Notes under the pieces: generated by a model
Seen by the model: the letters and a program-made list of their open reading frames with translations, nothing else
Databases searched by the model: none
Told to the model about the DNA's origin: nothing
Position numbers and translations under genes: made by a program
Part shown: positions 53,436-62,905 of the stretch, piece after piece
How positions within the stretch are numbered: the stretch's first letter is position 1
How the letters are laid out: each line of letters begins with the position of its first letter
Assembly (NCBI GenBank): GCA_027494165.1
Contig: JAOSJM010000001.1
Coordinates: 1,116,001 to 1,180,000 of the forward strand
Source: Acidimicrobiia bacterium
GTDB taxonomy: Bacteria > Actinomycetota > Acidimicrobiia > IMCC26256 > JAOSJM01
Length of the DNA stretch: 64,000 nt
Direction: 5' to 3'

Positions 53436-54500
53436 GTGGATCGCGACACCGTCGACGTGTACGAGCACCGCGCGTCCGAGTGGACGGCACGGCGCCGGCC
53501 TGCCCGGGTGGAGGAGGCGCGCGGGCTCGCCCGCCGCACCGGGCCAGGGGCCGTGCGCGCCGATCTGGGATCGGGTCCCGGGTTCGTGACCGGCGCGCTC
53601 GGGGCGCCGGTCGTGGCCCTCGACGCGGCTGGGACCATGCTCGGGCTCGTCCGGCGACGGGCGCCGTCGGCGTGGTGCGTGCAGGGCGACCTCGAGGCGC
53701 TGCCGTTCCGGGACCGGAGCCTGGGCGCCGCGTGGGCCCAGGCGAGCTACCTCCACGTCCCCAGGGCCGGGCTGCCGCGCGCCCTGGCCCAGCTCCACCG
53801 GGCCTGCGCGCCGGGCGCCCCGTTCCTTCTCGTGCTCCGGAGCGGCCGGGGTGAGGGGCGGCGCCGGGACGACGACTTCCCGGGTCGCTTCTTCGCCCGG
53901 TGGGAAGCCGGCCCCCTCACCGACGTCCTCGTCGGAGCCGGCTTCGCCGTCGAGGCGCTCCGGGTGGAGGACGAGTGGATCGTCGCGGAGGCCACCCGGG
54001 CCCGCTCCCTCCCCGACACGGTCGGTCCGGGCATGCGGCTGCTCGTCTGCGGGCTGAACCCCAGCCTCTCCGCGGCGGACGCCGGCGTGGGGTTCGCGGG
54101 CCGCAGCAACCGCTTCTGGCCGGCGGCCGTCGCCGCGGGCCTCGTGCCCCGGGACCGCGACCCGTTCGCCGCCCTCGCCGCCGGGGTGGGGATGACGGAC
54201 CTGGTGAAGCGGGCGACCCCGGGCGCGGCCGAGCTCCGGACCCAGGAGTACCGGGAGGGCGCGGGGCGGGTCGAGCGCCTCGTCCGCTGGCTCCGCCCGC
54301 GGGCGTCGTGCGTCGTCGGCCTGGCCGGTTGGCGGGCCGCGGTGGACCGTCACGCCCGGCCCGGGCCACAGCCCCTTCCCTTCGGCGGGCGGCCCGTCTA
54401 CCTCATGCCCTCCACGAGCGGCCTCAACGCGCGGTCCCGACCGGAGGACCTCGTCGGGCACCTCCGGGCCGCGGCCGCGCTGGCGGCCTCGGCGGGCTGA
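53436..54500 (+). CDS. Fusion of class I SAM methyltransferase and mismatch-specific (Mug/TDG) DNA glycosylase
   Basis: Single uninterrupted 354-residue ORF. Residues 1-190: class I methyltransferase with SAM loop ADLGSGPGFVTGAL, acidic strand-2 residue in VVALDAAGTML and FRDRSLGAAWAQASYLH. Residues ~195-354: uracil-DNA-glycosylase superfamily, Mug type, with LLVCGLNPSLSAADAG, NRFWPAAVAAGL, GMTDLVKRATPGAAEL and MPSTSGLNARSRP. Mug excises U or T opposite G and ethenocytosine. Fusion to a methyltransferase is unusual to my knowledge; the methyltransferase substrate is unknown. GTG 53436, divergent from pgi by 17 bp. Confidence 0.85.
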   Translation: MDRDTVDVYEHRASEWTARRRPARVEEARGLARRTGPGAVRADLGSGPGFVTGALGAPVVALDAAGTMLGLVRRRAPSAWCVQGDLEALPFRDRSLGAAWAQASYLHVPRAGLPRALAQLHRACAPGAPFLLVLRSGRGEGRRRDDDFPGRFFARWEAGPLTDVLVGAGFAVEALRVEDEWIVAEATRARSLPDTVGPGMRLLVCGLNPSLSAADAGVGFAGRSNRFWPAAVAAGLVPRDRDPFAALAAGVGMTDLVKRATPGAAELRTQEYREGAGRVERLVRWLRPRASCVVGLAGWRAAVDRHARPGPQPLPFGGRPVYLMPSTSGLNARSRPEDLVGHLRAAAALAASAG

Positions 54501-54521
54501 GCCGGTCCGCGCCGGGCCGGG

Positions 54522-55615
54522 TCAGCCTCCGAGCTCGGCGGCCCGCTTGGCCAGGGTCTCCAACCCGTCGTGGTACGAGGCGGCGAACGCCGCGACGCCG
54601 TCACGCTCGAGCGTCGCGGTGACGTCGTCGATGTCGACCCCGGCCGCGGCGAGCTCGCCGACGAGGGCCTCGGCCTCCTCGACCCCCTCGAGGATGGTGT
54701 CGGGCCGTGGGTCGCCGTGGTCGCGCAGGGCGTCGACCGACGGCTGGGCGAGGGTGTTCACGGTGTCGCGCCCGACGAGCTCGTCGACGTAGAGCGTGTC
54801 GGAGTAGGCGGGGTTCTTGGTCGACGTGGAGGCCCAGAGGGGCCGCTGGACGCGGGCCCCCGCGCCGGCGAGCCGATCCCAGCGCGGGCCGGTGAACCGC
54901 TCCTGGAACAACCGGTAGGCGAGGCGGGCGTTGGCCACCGCGGCGCGGCCCCGGAGGGGGTGGCCCTCGGGGAGGCGGCGGTCGGTCTCGGTGTCGACCC
55001 GGCTCACGAAGAACGAGGCGACCGAGGCGACCCGGCCGGGGTCGCCCCCGCCGCGACGAGTCGCTCGAGGCCACGCTGGTACGCCTCGATGACCTCGCCG
55101 TAGCGCGTGAGCGAGAAGATGAGGGTGACGTTGACGTTGAGCCCGGTGGCGATCGAGTCCTCGATCGCGGGGAGCCCTTCGCGGGTGGCGGGGATCTTCA
55201 CGAGCACGTTGGGCCGCTCCAGCCGCCCGTGCAGCCACCGCACCTGCTCCGCGGTACGGTCCGTGTCGCGGGCGAGGTCGGGGTCGACCTCGATCGAGAC
55301 GAAGCCGTCGGCGCCGTCGAGGCGGTCGTAGGTGGGACGCAGCACGTCGCCGGCGGCCGCGATGTCCCGGAGCACGACCTCCCAGTAGAGGTCGGCCACG
55401 GGCATCCCCGCACGGGCCAGGTCGGCGATCTGGTCGTCGTAGCCCTCGCCGCTCGAGATGGCCTTCTCGAGGATCGTGGGGTTCGAGGTGACGCCCCGCA
55501 TCCCGTCGTGCCCGATCATGTGGGCCAGCTCCCCCTCGACGACGAGCGCCCGGGTCAGGTTGTCGTACCACGGGCTCTGGCCGAAGTCGTTGAGGCGGGC
55601 GATCGGGCTGGTCAT
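54522..55615 (-). CDS. tal: Transaldolase, one frameshift
   Basis: Transfers dihydroxyacetone units in the non-oxidative pentose phosphate pathway. NDFGQSPWYDNLTR, RGVTSNPTILEKAI, and the Schiff-base lysine in NVLVKIPATREG are visible. Frame shifts near 55045 in a G run (AAGATPAGS should read AAGGDPGRVASVASFFVSR) and ends at TGA 54522. Restored ~364 residues, normal for the actinobacterial type. ATG 55615 follows GGGAGGG, 23 nt after the transketolase stop; the two form a tkt-tal operon. Confidence 0.92.
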
Positions 55616-55638
55616 GGCGTCCCTCCCTGGGGGCCGGG

Positions 55639-57619
55639 TCATGCTCGGAGCAGGGCCCGGGCCCGGTCGACGACGTGCTCGGTGGTGAAACCGAAGTGGG
55701 CCAACGCGACGTTCCCGGGGGCGGAGGTCCCGAAGGTGTCGATGGACACGACGTCGTCGGCCCACCGCTCCCAGCCGAGCCCCACTCCGGCCTCGACGGC
55801 CAGGGTCGGGACCCCGGGGGAGCACCGCCCGCCGGTGCTCGGCCGGCGCGGCCGCGAGGAGCTCCCACGACGGCATGGACACGACCCGCACCGAGAGGCC
55901 GTCGGCACCCAGGGTGGCCTGTGCCTCGACGCAGAGCGACACCTCCGACCCGGTGCCGACGAGCACGAGGTCGGGATCGCCGGGGCGGGCCTCGTCGACC
56001 AGGACGTAGGCGCCGAGCGCCACGCCGTCCGGGGCGCGCTCGAGCGAGCGGTCGAGGACCGGGAGCCCCTGGCGGCTGAGCACGAAGGCGGTCGGGCCGT
56101 CGCCGTCGACGTGGACCCGCCAGGCCTGCGCGACCTCGTTGGCGTCGGCGGGACGGATCACGGTGAGCCCGGGGACGGCCCGGAGGCTCATGAGGTGCTC
56201 GACCGGCTGGTGGGTCGGGCCGTCCTCCCCGAGGCCGACCGAGTCGTGCGACCACACGAAGGCGACCTTGGCGCGCGACAGGGCCGCCAGCCGGACCGCG
56301 GGCCGCATGTAGTCGCTGAAGACGAGGAACGTCCCTCCGAAGGGCAGCAGCCCGGAGAAGGCCATGCCGTTCATCACCGCGCCCATCGCGTGCTCCCGGA
56401 CCCCGAAGTGGAGCTGGCGGCCGGTGAAGTCGCCGGCGGAGAGGGGCCGGACGCCCTTCAGCTCGGTCCCGGTGTTGCCGGTGAGGTCGGCGCCACCGCC
56501 GAGGAGACCGGGGACGACGTCGCGCGCGGCGTCGAGGACCGCGGCGCACGCGACCCGGGTGGCCACCTTCTCCCCGGGTGACCAGGTGGGGAGCTTCGCC
56601 TCCCATCCGGCGTAGCCGCGGCCGGCCAGGCAGGCCTCGAGCTCCTCGGCGGTCGAGGGCTCCTGGGCCCGCAGGGCCTCGAGGCGCCCGCTCCACGCCT
56701 CCCGCTCGGCCCGGCCCCGGGCGCCGGCGGCCCGGTACAGGGCGAGGACCTCGTCGGGCACCCAGAGCTCCTCGTCCACGGGCAGGCCCAGGATCTCCTT
56801 CACCGTGGCGACCTCCTCGGCCCCCAGCGGTGACCCGTGCGCGGCCGCGGTGTCGGTGAAGTTGGGCGACGGGTAGCCGATGTGGCTGCGCAGCACGAGG
56901 AGTGACGGCCGGTCCTCGACGGCCATGCCCTCCCGCAGGCCCCGCTCCAGGGCGTCGAGGTCCTCGGCCGCCTCGCCGAGCTGCACGACGTGCCAGCCGT
57001 ACGCCTCGAACCGCCGGGGCACGTCGTCGGAGTAGGCGAGCTCGGTGGGGCCGTCGATCGAGATGTGGTTGTCGTCGTAGACGTAGACGAGCCGGCCGAG
57101 CCCGAGGTGACCGGCCAGGGAGGCGGCCTCGTGGCTGACGCCCTCCTGGAGGTCGCCGTCGGAGCAGATGGCGAAGACGTGGTGGTCGCAGACGCCGGCC
57201 CCGAAGCGCTCGCGCAGCGACCGCTCGGCGACGGCCATCCCGACGCCGTTCGCGAAGCCCTGGCCGAGCGGCCCGGTGGTGACCTCGACCCCGGCGGTGT
57301 GCCCGCGCTCGGGGTGGCCGGGCGTCGAGGAGCCGAGCTGGCGGAAGGCGCGGAGGTCCTCGCGCTCGAGCCCGTGACCGGTGAGGTGGAGCAGGGCGTA
57401 GAGGAGCATCGAGGCGTGGCCGGCGGACAGCACGAAGCGGTCGCGGTCGGGCCAGCCGGGCGTCGCGGCGTCGTAGCGCAGGACCCGGGTGTAGAGGACG
57501 TGGGCGAGCGGCGCGAGCGCCATGGCCGTACCGGGGTGGCCCGAGCGTGCCCTCTCGACCGCGTCCATCGCCAGGCCGCGGATGACGTTCACCGCCGTCC
57601 GCTCGAGCGCGTCGTCCAC
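55639..57619 (-). CDS. tkt: Transketolase, one frameshift
   Basis: Thiamine-diphosphate enzyme moving two-carbon units between sugar phosphates. Motifs: SGHPGTAMALAPLAHVLY, TGPLGQGFANGVGMA, the TPP-binding GDLQEGVSHEAASLAGH to DDNHISIDG, and the pyrimidine domain FGVREHAMGAVMNGM, DSVGLGEDGPTHQPVEHL. A shift near 55820 moves the last ~60 residues to another frame (GVPTLAVEAGVGLGWERWA to the end). GTG 57619 precedes DDALERTAVNVIRGL. Restored ~660 residues. First gene of the tkt-tal pair. Confidence 0.93.
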
Positions 57620-57738
57620 TGCTGCCCCTTTCTCCGCCCGGCTCAGCCTACGTGTCCGTCTGCGCCGGCTGGGGAACACGGCCCCGCGCCCGGGGGGAAC
57701 CCGCGCTGCGTGGTCGCTCGTGGCGAGCTTCGCGACGC

Positions 57739-58878
57739 TCAGCGCGGGAACAGCGCCAGGCTGGCGGTGAAGCCGTGCAGGAGGTTGCGGCCGGCGACGG
57801 GTCCGATCTCGCCCGCGCAGGAGCAGCCGGCCACCGGGATCCGGCCGAGGAGCCGGGTGACGAGGTCGGCGTCGTGGTCGGGCCCGTCGAAGAGGTGGCG
57901 GCCCCTGCCGTTGCAGGTGAACAGCAGCGCAGCTCCCGCCTCCTCGCCGGCGAGCGAGGCCCGGAGGTCCTCGTCCGCGGCGGCGGCGTCACGCACGTGG
58001 AACTGGACCGTCCGGCCCACGTCCACCGTCTCGGCTACGGCGAGCGCGCCCTGCTCCTGGTCGGCCCCGACCACGCTTCGGACCAGGAAGTCGCCCCGGC
58101 CGTACTCCGGACGCTGCTCGTCCACGACGATGCCGAGCTGGAGACCGCCGCGCATCAGCGCCCGCTCCGCCTCGCTGGCCTCGCCCACGAGCTCCTGGAG
58201 CCGGTCCACCGCGCGGCGCCCACCGAGCTCCTGGAGGAGCGTCCCCTCCGCGCGCGTCACCACGAACGGCTGCCCGATCGGCCGGCAGCCCTGGGACACG
58301 ACCGGTCGGACGTCGAGGCCGAGGAACACGCCCACGGCACCGCCGGTCACGACCTCGCCGTCGAGGGTCAGGCGGACCGAACCCCGGACCGCGGCGGCGG
58401 ACGTCAGCCCCCCGATCACGGTGAGACCCGGGAGGACGTCGTTGACCCGCGTCAGCACGGCGTCGACCGGGAAGCTGGAGGGATCGGCCAGGAGCAGGAG
58501 GCTCGACAGCCCCACGCCCTCCTCGGGCCACCCCACCACCGCGGGGCCGTCGGGCGTCTCGGCGACCTGCAGGCAGACGGGCACGAGGGGAACGTCGGGG
58601 AGACGGGCGGCGAGCAGGGAGAGCGCGGGCTCCTCCTCGACCTCGCGCCCGTCGCCCACGACCGTGTCGGCGGTCGCGCCGACGAGGACACCCGGTTGGA
58701 GGATGTCGTGGAGCGCCCGGGCCATGTCCTCGAAGGCGCCGCGGTGGTGGGTCGACGCGAAGGCCACGACGAGGTCGGGTGGCTCGTCGCGGAGTTGCTC
58801 GAGGATCTCGCCGGCCGTCTCGCCGACGGCCTGGGCGGCCACCGGGTGGCGGGACAGGGCCGACGCGTACGACCTCAC
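57739..58878 (-). CDS. FIST-domain (FIST_N + FIST_C) sensory protein
   Basis: 379-residue protein with FIST_N (LVVAFASTHHRGAFEDMARAL, LVGATADTVVGDGREVEEEPA) and FIST_C (RGDFLVRSVVGADQEQGALAV, GAALLFTCNGRGRHLF, VAGCSCAGEIGPVAG). FIST domains are proposed ligand sensors, perhaps for amino acids; in other bacteria they are joined to signalling outputs, but here stand alone. GTG 58878 overlaps the stop of the 127-residue gene upstream (GTGA), so the two act as a pair. 119 bp separates its stop from the tkt start upstream region; nothing is seen there. Confidence 0.88.
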   Translation of the reverse strand: MRSYASALSRHPVAAQAVGETAGEILEQLRDEPPDLVVAFASTHHRGAFEDMARALHDILQPGVLVGATADTVVGDGREVEEEPALSLLAARLPDVPLVPVCLQVAETPDGPAVVGWPEEGVGLSSLLLLADPSSFPVDAVLTRVNDVLPGLTVIGGLTSAAAVRGSVRLTLDGEVVTGGAVGVFLGLDVRPVVSQGCRPIGQPFVVTRAEGTLLQELGGRRAVDRLQELVGEASEAERALMRGGLQLGIVVDEQRPEYGRGDFLVRSVVGADQEQGALAVAETVDVGRTVQFHVRDAAAADEDLRASLAGEEAGAALLFTCNGRGRHLFDGPDHDADLVTRLLGRIPVAGCSCAGEIGPVAGRNLLHGFTASLALFPR

Positions 58879-59258
58879 GGGGCCTGCAGCGCGGTGAGGG
58901 GGACGGTGACCGTGGACCCGGACTCGACGATCGTGCAGCGGGCCTCGGTCGTCCCGGGGCCGGGGAGGTCGAGGTCGCCCTTCACCAGGCGGTAGCCGAA
59001 CCGGCCCGGCTCGACCTGGAACGGCTGGCGGTGCCGCCCGACCTCCGTGCCCTCGCGGGAGAAGACGACCTCGAGGGTGGCCAGGCCGGGGTCGTCCTCG
59101 GGGGCCCGGACCAGGACGACGAGGTGGGGCTCGAGATGGGCGGGGAAGGCCTCGACGGGGACGGAGAAGTACGCGCCGGTGATGTCGATGCGCGTGGAGG
59201 GGCCGGGCAGGGCGCGGAAGTCCAGGTTCTCGACGAACAGCGCCGCGACGATCTCCAC
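58875..59258 (-). CDS. Conserved hypothetical, beta-rich, FIST partner
   Basis: 127 residues with alternating beta-strand pattern (IVAALFVENLDFRALPG, AHLEPHLVVLVRAP, RFGYRLVKGDLDLPG), resembling small uncharacterised actinobacterial proteins that describe an immunoglobulin-like or lipocalin-like sheet. I cannot name a function. GTG 59258 lies 6 nt after TAGTGT (59265-59270), so leaderless; it is co-translated with the FIST gene. Confidence 0.55.
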   Translation of the reverse strand: MEIVAALFVENLDFRALPGPSTRIDITGAYFSVPVEAFPAHLEPHLVVLVRAPEDDPGLATLEVVFSREGTEVGRHRQPFQVEPGRFGYRLVKGDLDLPGPGTTEARCTIVESGSTVTVPLTALQAP

Positions 59259-59264
59259 GTGCCG

Positions 59265-59270
59265 ACACTA
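59265..59270 (-). promoter_or_regulatory. Putative -10 box TAGTGT
   Basis: Minus-strand TAGTGT, 6 nt before GTG 59258; leaderless promoter of the two-gene FIST operon. Confidence 0.4.
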
Positions 59271-59345
59271 CCGACCCCGGTCGCCGCGCACCTCGCGGCG
59301 ACGGGGCGGCCCGACCCCCGGAGGTCGGCCGAGACGCGCGAGGCC

Positions 59346-60476
59346 TCAGGGACCGTCGCGGCCGGTCGCGAGGAGCGCGGGGTCGACGCGCGGCGACCAG
59401 TTCCCGGGTGGGTCGGGGGTCACGTCGGCGAGGAGATCGCCGCTCGCGCCGAAGACCTCCACCCGCTCGAGGGTCCCCGAGGCGACCGGGAGGGCGAAGT
59501 AGTCGAAGGGGTGCCCGGCCGGGCCCGCGGCGAGGAGGGCCTCGACCGTCGTCCCGTCGGCGAGGTGGCCCACGACGGCGGTGGCGCCCCGGGGGACCTG
59601 TCCTCCCAGGACGAGCGGTCCGGCGTGCGGGTCGGTCGGTGACGCGCCCGCGTGGTGCCACCGGCCGGTCTGGACCCAGGCCAGGGACCCTGCCGCCAGC
59701 GAGGCCTCCCAGTCGATCGCGTCGTGCCCGGTCACGAACCCGACCGTCGTCCCGTCGTGCTCCTCTCCGGCGGGGAGGAGGGGGTCCGCCACGGCGATCT
59801 CGCCCGAGTAGCGCAGCCCCATCTGGACGTAGGGGGGTGCCCCTCCGGCCCGCAGCTCCCACCGCAGGTCGCCGGTGGTGCCGCGGAGGAGGACGGGGAG
59901 CCCGTCGGGCGGCAGGGTCGTGACGACCTCCAGGTCCAGGCCGGCGAAGACGGCCCCGAGCTCGGTCCGGGCCGCGTCGACGTCGGAGCCCTCCTCCAGG
60001 GCGACGACGACCGAGTCGTCGGGGCGGACGGTGGCCGCCAGCACGCAGATCCGCTCGCCCCGGAGCACCGGGAGCCGGCCGGCGAGGTCGGCGACCGCGG
60101 CCCGGGCGGGGGTGACCGGGAGTCTCTGTTCACCCAGCCACTCGAGGTAGGAGCCGCGACCGTCCCGGAGCTCGGGTGAGAGCAGGTACCACGGATCCGA
60201 GCACGCCTCGATCGGCGGCGCGTCCCCGCTGCGGTCGCTCGACGGCGGGGCGACAATCCGGTCCGCCCGGTCGGCGCTGACGACCGGGGTTCCGTCCCCG
60301 GCGAGGACCTGCGGGAGGGCCAGGCCGGCCACCGCACCGAGCGCGGTGACGCCGGCGGCGGTGCCGATCCGCCGGGTCCGCCGCCGGCGGCGGACCCGAC
60401 GGCCCAGGGACCCGACGTCGAGCGGGAGGGACGGTGCGGGGGCGGCGTCGCGGAGCAGGGTTCCCAGGTCAGGCAT
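59346..60476 (-). CDS. Membrane-anchored protein co-transcribed with sigma factor
   Basis: 376 residues: short N-terminal cytosolic part with a run of arginines (RRVRRRRRTRR), one membrane helix (GTAAGVTALGAVAGLALPQVLAG) and a large extracytoplasmic domain. Position directly after an ECF sigma gene (8-nt overlap) and the single-span topology suggest an anti-sigma or signal-receiving partner, but the ~35-residue cytosolic part lacks the zinc His-Cys-Cys anti-sigma motif. The outer domain (WYLLSPELRDGRGSYLEWLGEQ, GFVTGHDAIDWEASL) matches nothing I recognise. Confidence 0.65.
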   Translation of the reverse strand: MPDLGTLLRDAAPAPSLPLDVGSLGRRVRRRRRTRRIGTAAGVTALGAVAGLALPQVLAGDGTPVVSADRADRIVAPPSSDRSGDAPPIEACSDPWYLLSPELRDGRGSYLEWLGEQRLPVTPARAAVADLAGRLPVLRGERICVLAATVRPDDSVVVALEEGSDVDAARTELGAVFAGLDLEVVTTLPPDGLPVLLRGTTGDLRWELRAGGAPPYVQMGLRYSGEIAVADPLLPAGEEHDGTTVGFVTGHDAIDWEASLAAGSLAWVQTGRWHHAGASPTDPHAGPLVLGGQVPRGATAVVGHLADGTTVEALLAAGPAGHPFDYFALPVASGTLERVEVFGASGDLLADVTPDPPGNWSPRVDPALLATGRDGP

Positions 60477-60981
60477 GGTCGGCGACCTCCGTGAGCGAGT
60501 CGAGGCCCGCGCGGCGGAGCGAGGCGAGGGCCTGGTGGGTGAGGGCCTTCACCGTCCCGGGGGCGCAGCCCATCGCGGCGGCGGTGGTGGCGACGTCGAG
60601 GTCGAGGAGGTAGCGGCACAGGACGACCTCCCGCTGGCGCGGCGGGAGCGCGGCCAGCGCCTCCCGCACGGCGGTGACGTCGCCGGGATCGGGGGGTTCG
60701 GCGGCCGGGCGCTCGGTGGCGGCTCTCCGGTTCGCCTGCTCCTCCCGGGCCCGGCGCCGGAACCACGAGCTCGCCAGGTTGTAGGCGATCCGCACCGTGT
60801 AGGCCTCCGGGGAGCCGGCCCGGCTCACCCGGGACCAGCGCTCCCAGACCCGCACCAGCGTCTCCTGGGCCAGGTCCTCGGCCCGGCCCCGGTCGCCGAG
60901 GTGCAGGCCGAGGAGCGCGACCAGCCGGGGGTGCATCTCGAGGCAGAAGGCCTCGGCGGGCTCGTCGTGTCGTCGTGGCAT
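60469..60981 (-). CDS. ECF-type RNA polymerase sigma factor (SigE-like)
   Basis: 170-residue sigma-70 family factor. Region 2: LLGLHLGDRGRAEDLAQETLVRVWERW; region 4: REALAALPPRQREVVLCRYLLDLDVATTAAAMGCAPGTVKALTHQALASLR with a helix-turn-helix. The sequence type is that of the SigE/SigM-like group of actinobacterial ECF factors. ATG 60981. Its stop overlaps the start of the membrane protein gene by 8 nt, a usual sigma/regulator pairing. Target promoters are unknown. Confidence 0.9.
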   Translation of the reverse strand: MPRRHDEPAEAFCLEMHPRLVALLGLHLGDRGRAEDLAQETLVRVWERWSRVSRAGSPEAYTVRIAYNLASSWFRRRAREEQANRRAATERPAAEPPDPGDVTAVREALAALPPRQREVVLCRYLLDLDVATTAAAMGCAPGTVKALTHQALASLRRAGLDSLTEVADHA

Positions 60982-61024
60982 CGTCGGACCTCACCGGGAC
61001 CGACGCCCGGGGGCATCCCGAGGT

Positions 61025-62118
61025 TTAGCCGTCGCCACGCTCTTCGACGGGAGCCCGCGCCACCCTCTCGCCACGCAGCCAGACGGCCCGGACCGCGAGG
61101 GTGGCGGGATCCAGCCCGACGACGTCCGCCCGGGCCCCCACCGCGAGGTGACCCCGGTCGGCGAGGTCGAGCACGCCGGCCGGGACGGTCGAGGCCATCT
61201 CGACGGCCCGGGCGAGAGGGATCCCCGCGGCCGCGACACGTCCGAGCGCGACGCCGAGCGGTGTCGCCGAGCCGGCCAGGGACCCGTCGGGGAGGAAGGC
61301 CGCGCCGTCGCGCGCCACCAGGCCCGCCGTCGCCACCGCATCGCTCACCAGGGCCACGCGCGCCTTCGCCGCGGCCACCAGGCGGATCACCGCCGGGTGG
61401 ACGTGGGCGAGGTCGCCGATGAGGGTCGGGACCAGGCGCTCGTCCTCGAGGGCGGCGCCCACGAGGCCCGGCGCGCGGTGGTGCAGGGGTCCCATGGCGT
61501 CGAAGGCGTGGGTGACGACGGTGGCCCCGGCGTCCGCCGCGGCCAGGGCCTCCTCGTACGTGCAGCGGGAGTGGCCGAGGCCGACGACGACGCCGCGGGA
61601 CGCGAGCAGCCGGGTCGCCTCCAGCCCCGGATCGGCCTCGGGGACAGCGTGACCATCCTCACCACGCCGGGGAGGTCGTCCAGCAACCCGGCGAGCCACC
61701 CCGGGTCGGCCCTTCGCAGGAGCCCCGGGGGGTGGGCGCCGGGGACCGCGAGGAAGGGCCCCTCCAGGTGGGCGCCCAGGATCTCGGGCAACCCCACGCG
61801 CGCGGCGTCCTCGCGAGCCGCCGCGATCGCCTCGAGCGCGCCGCGGTACCGCTCGGGCGGTATCGTCGTCAGCGTGGGGCACCAGGCCGTGACCCCGTGG
61901 AGCAGCAGCTCCCGGCCCAGGCGGCGCCAGCCCCCCGGGCTCGCGTCCCGGACGTCGACGTCCCCGATCCCGTTCACCTGGAGGTCGACCAGGCCGGGCA
62001 CGGGGATCACGTCGCCGAGGTCGACCGCCCCGGCCGGCACGGGACCGGCCCCGAGCCGCGCGATCCGCTCGCCGTCGAACGCGACCCAGCCGGGCCCGGT
62101 CAGGTCCGCTCGCGCCAC
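61025..62118 (-). CDS. nagA: N-acetylglucosamine-6-phosphate deacetylase, one frameshift
   Basis: Amidohydrolase converting GlcNAc-6-phosphate to glucosamine-6-phosphate in cell-wall recycling or chitin use. Motifs: PGLVDLQVNGIGDVD, HLEGPFLAVPGAHP with the metal Glu, GHSRCTYEEAL, THAFDAMGPLHH and catalytic Asp in SDAVATAGLV. Frame shifts near 61640 (TLSPRPIRG should read TLSPEADPGLEATRLL) and ends at TAA 61025. GTG 62118 overlaps the upstream glycosyltransferase gene by 19 nt. Restored ~364 residues. No nagB or PTS genes in the window. Confidence 0.9.
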
Positions 62119-62856
62119 AAGGTGGCCCGGAGGCGGGCGAGCCCGAGCACCGTGCGGGCCGCGCGCCGGGCGATCGGGGTGCGGGAGGGTCGGCGCTCCT
62201 GCACCACGACCGGGAGCTCGACGACGGCCAGCCCGGCCCGCTCGGCCCGCAGGATCAGCTCGGTGTCGAAGAGGTCGGCCCCGAAGCGGCAGCTCCGGGC
62301 CACCGGCTCGACGGCGTCGCGGCGCAGGGCCTTCATGCCGTGCGTGTCGGAGACCCCGAGCCCGAACCCGCCCCGCAGCATCAGGGAGAAGACCGCGGTG
62401 ACGAGCCGCCGGGCCCAGGGCCGCTCGTCGCGTGAACCGCTCGCGCGCTTGGATCCGACGACGATCGCCGGCGCGCCGGGCCCCGAGAGGAGCGCGACCG
62501 CCTGGTCGAGGAAGGCGAGGTCGTAGTAGTCGACGTCGAAGGTGACGACGACGTCCCCCCGGCTGTCGAGGAGACCCGTCCGCAGGGCCCCTCCGTAGTC
62601 CGCCTCGGGCAGCGAGAGGACCCGTACCGACGGCTCCTCCGCGGCGAGCGCCTCGGCCACCGCGAGCGTGTCGTCGGTCGAGCCGTTCTCGACGACGAGG
62701 AGCTCGAACGGCCGTCCCGCACCCCCCAGCCCGCCGGCGAGCTCGCCGACGGTGCGGCGGAGGAACGAGGACTCGTTGTGGGCCGGGAGCACCACCGAGA
62801 CCAGCCCGGCGCGCGAGGTCTCGCCGGCGCGCTGCGAGGGGGAGGGTCGAGGGCAC
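62100..62856 (-). CDS. Glycosyltransferase family 2, DPM1-like, with probable frameshift at start
   Basis: GT-A fold glycosyltransferase with VSVVLPAHNESSFLRRTVGEL, ELLVVENGSTDDTLAVAE, ADYGGALRTGLLDSRGDVVVTFDVDYYD. This group resembles dolichol-phosphate-mannose-type enzymes that charge polyprenyl phosphate, without membrane helices. The track starts at GTG 62795, leaving out the first beta-strand; GTG 62856, 6 nt after a TAGCCT box, is preferred, which requires an indel in the CCCTCCCCCTC stretch near 62838. ~252 residues. Coupled to nagA. Confidence 0.82.
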
Positions 62857-62861
62857 GGCGG

Positions 62862-62868
62862 TAGGCTA
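62862..62868. promoter_or_regulatory. Bidirectional -10 palindrome GGTAGGCTACC
   Basis: GGTAGGCTACC (62860-62870) reads TAGGCT on the plus strand and TAGCCT on the minus strand. The minus copy lies 6 nt before GTG 62856 (glycosyltransferase). The plus copy would start a ~30-nt leader for the acyl-CoA synthetase at ATG 62906, which has its own GGTGGAG site. Confidence 0.45.
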
Positions 62869-62905
62869 CCGGCGCTCCCTGTCCTTCCCGCCCTCCGGTG
62901 GAGCC

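Noticed and set aside
52072-53589. 505-residue plus-strand ORF opposite pgi
   Set aside because: Antisense to a strongly conserved pgi gene, with no recognisable domain.
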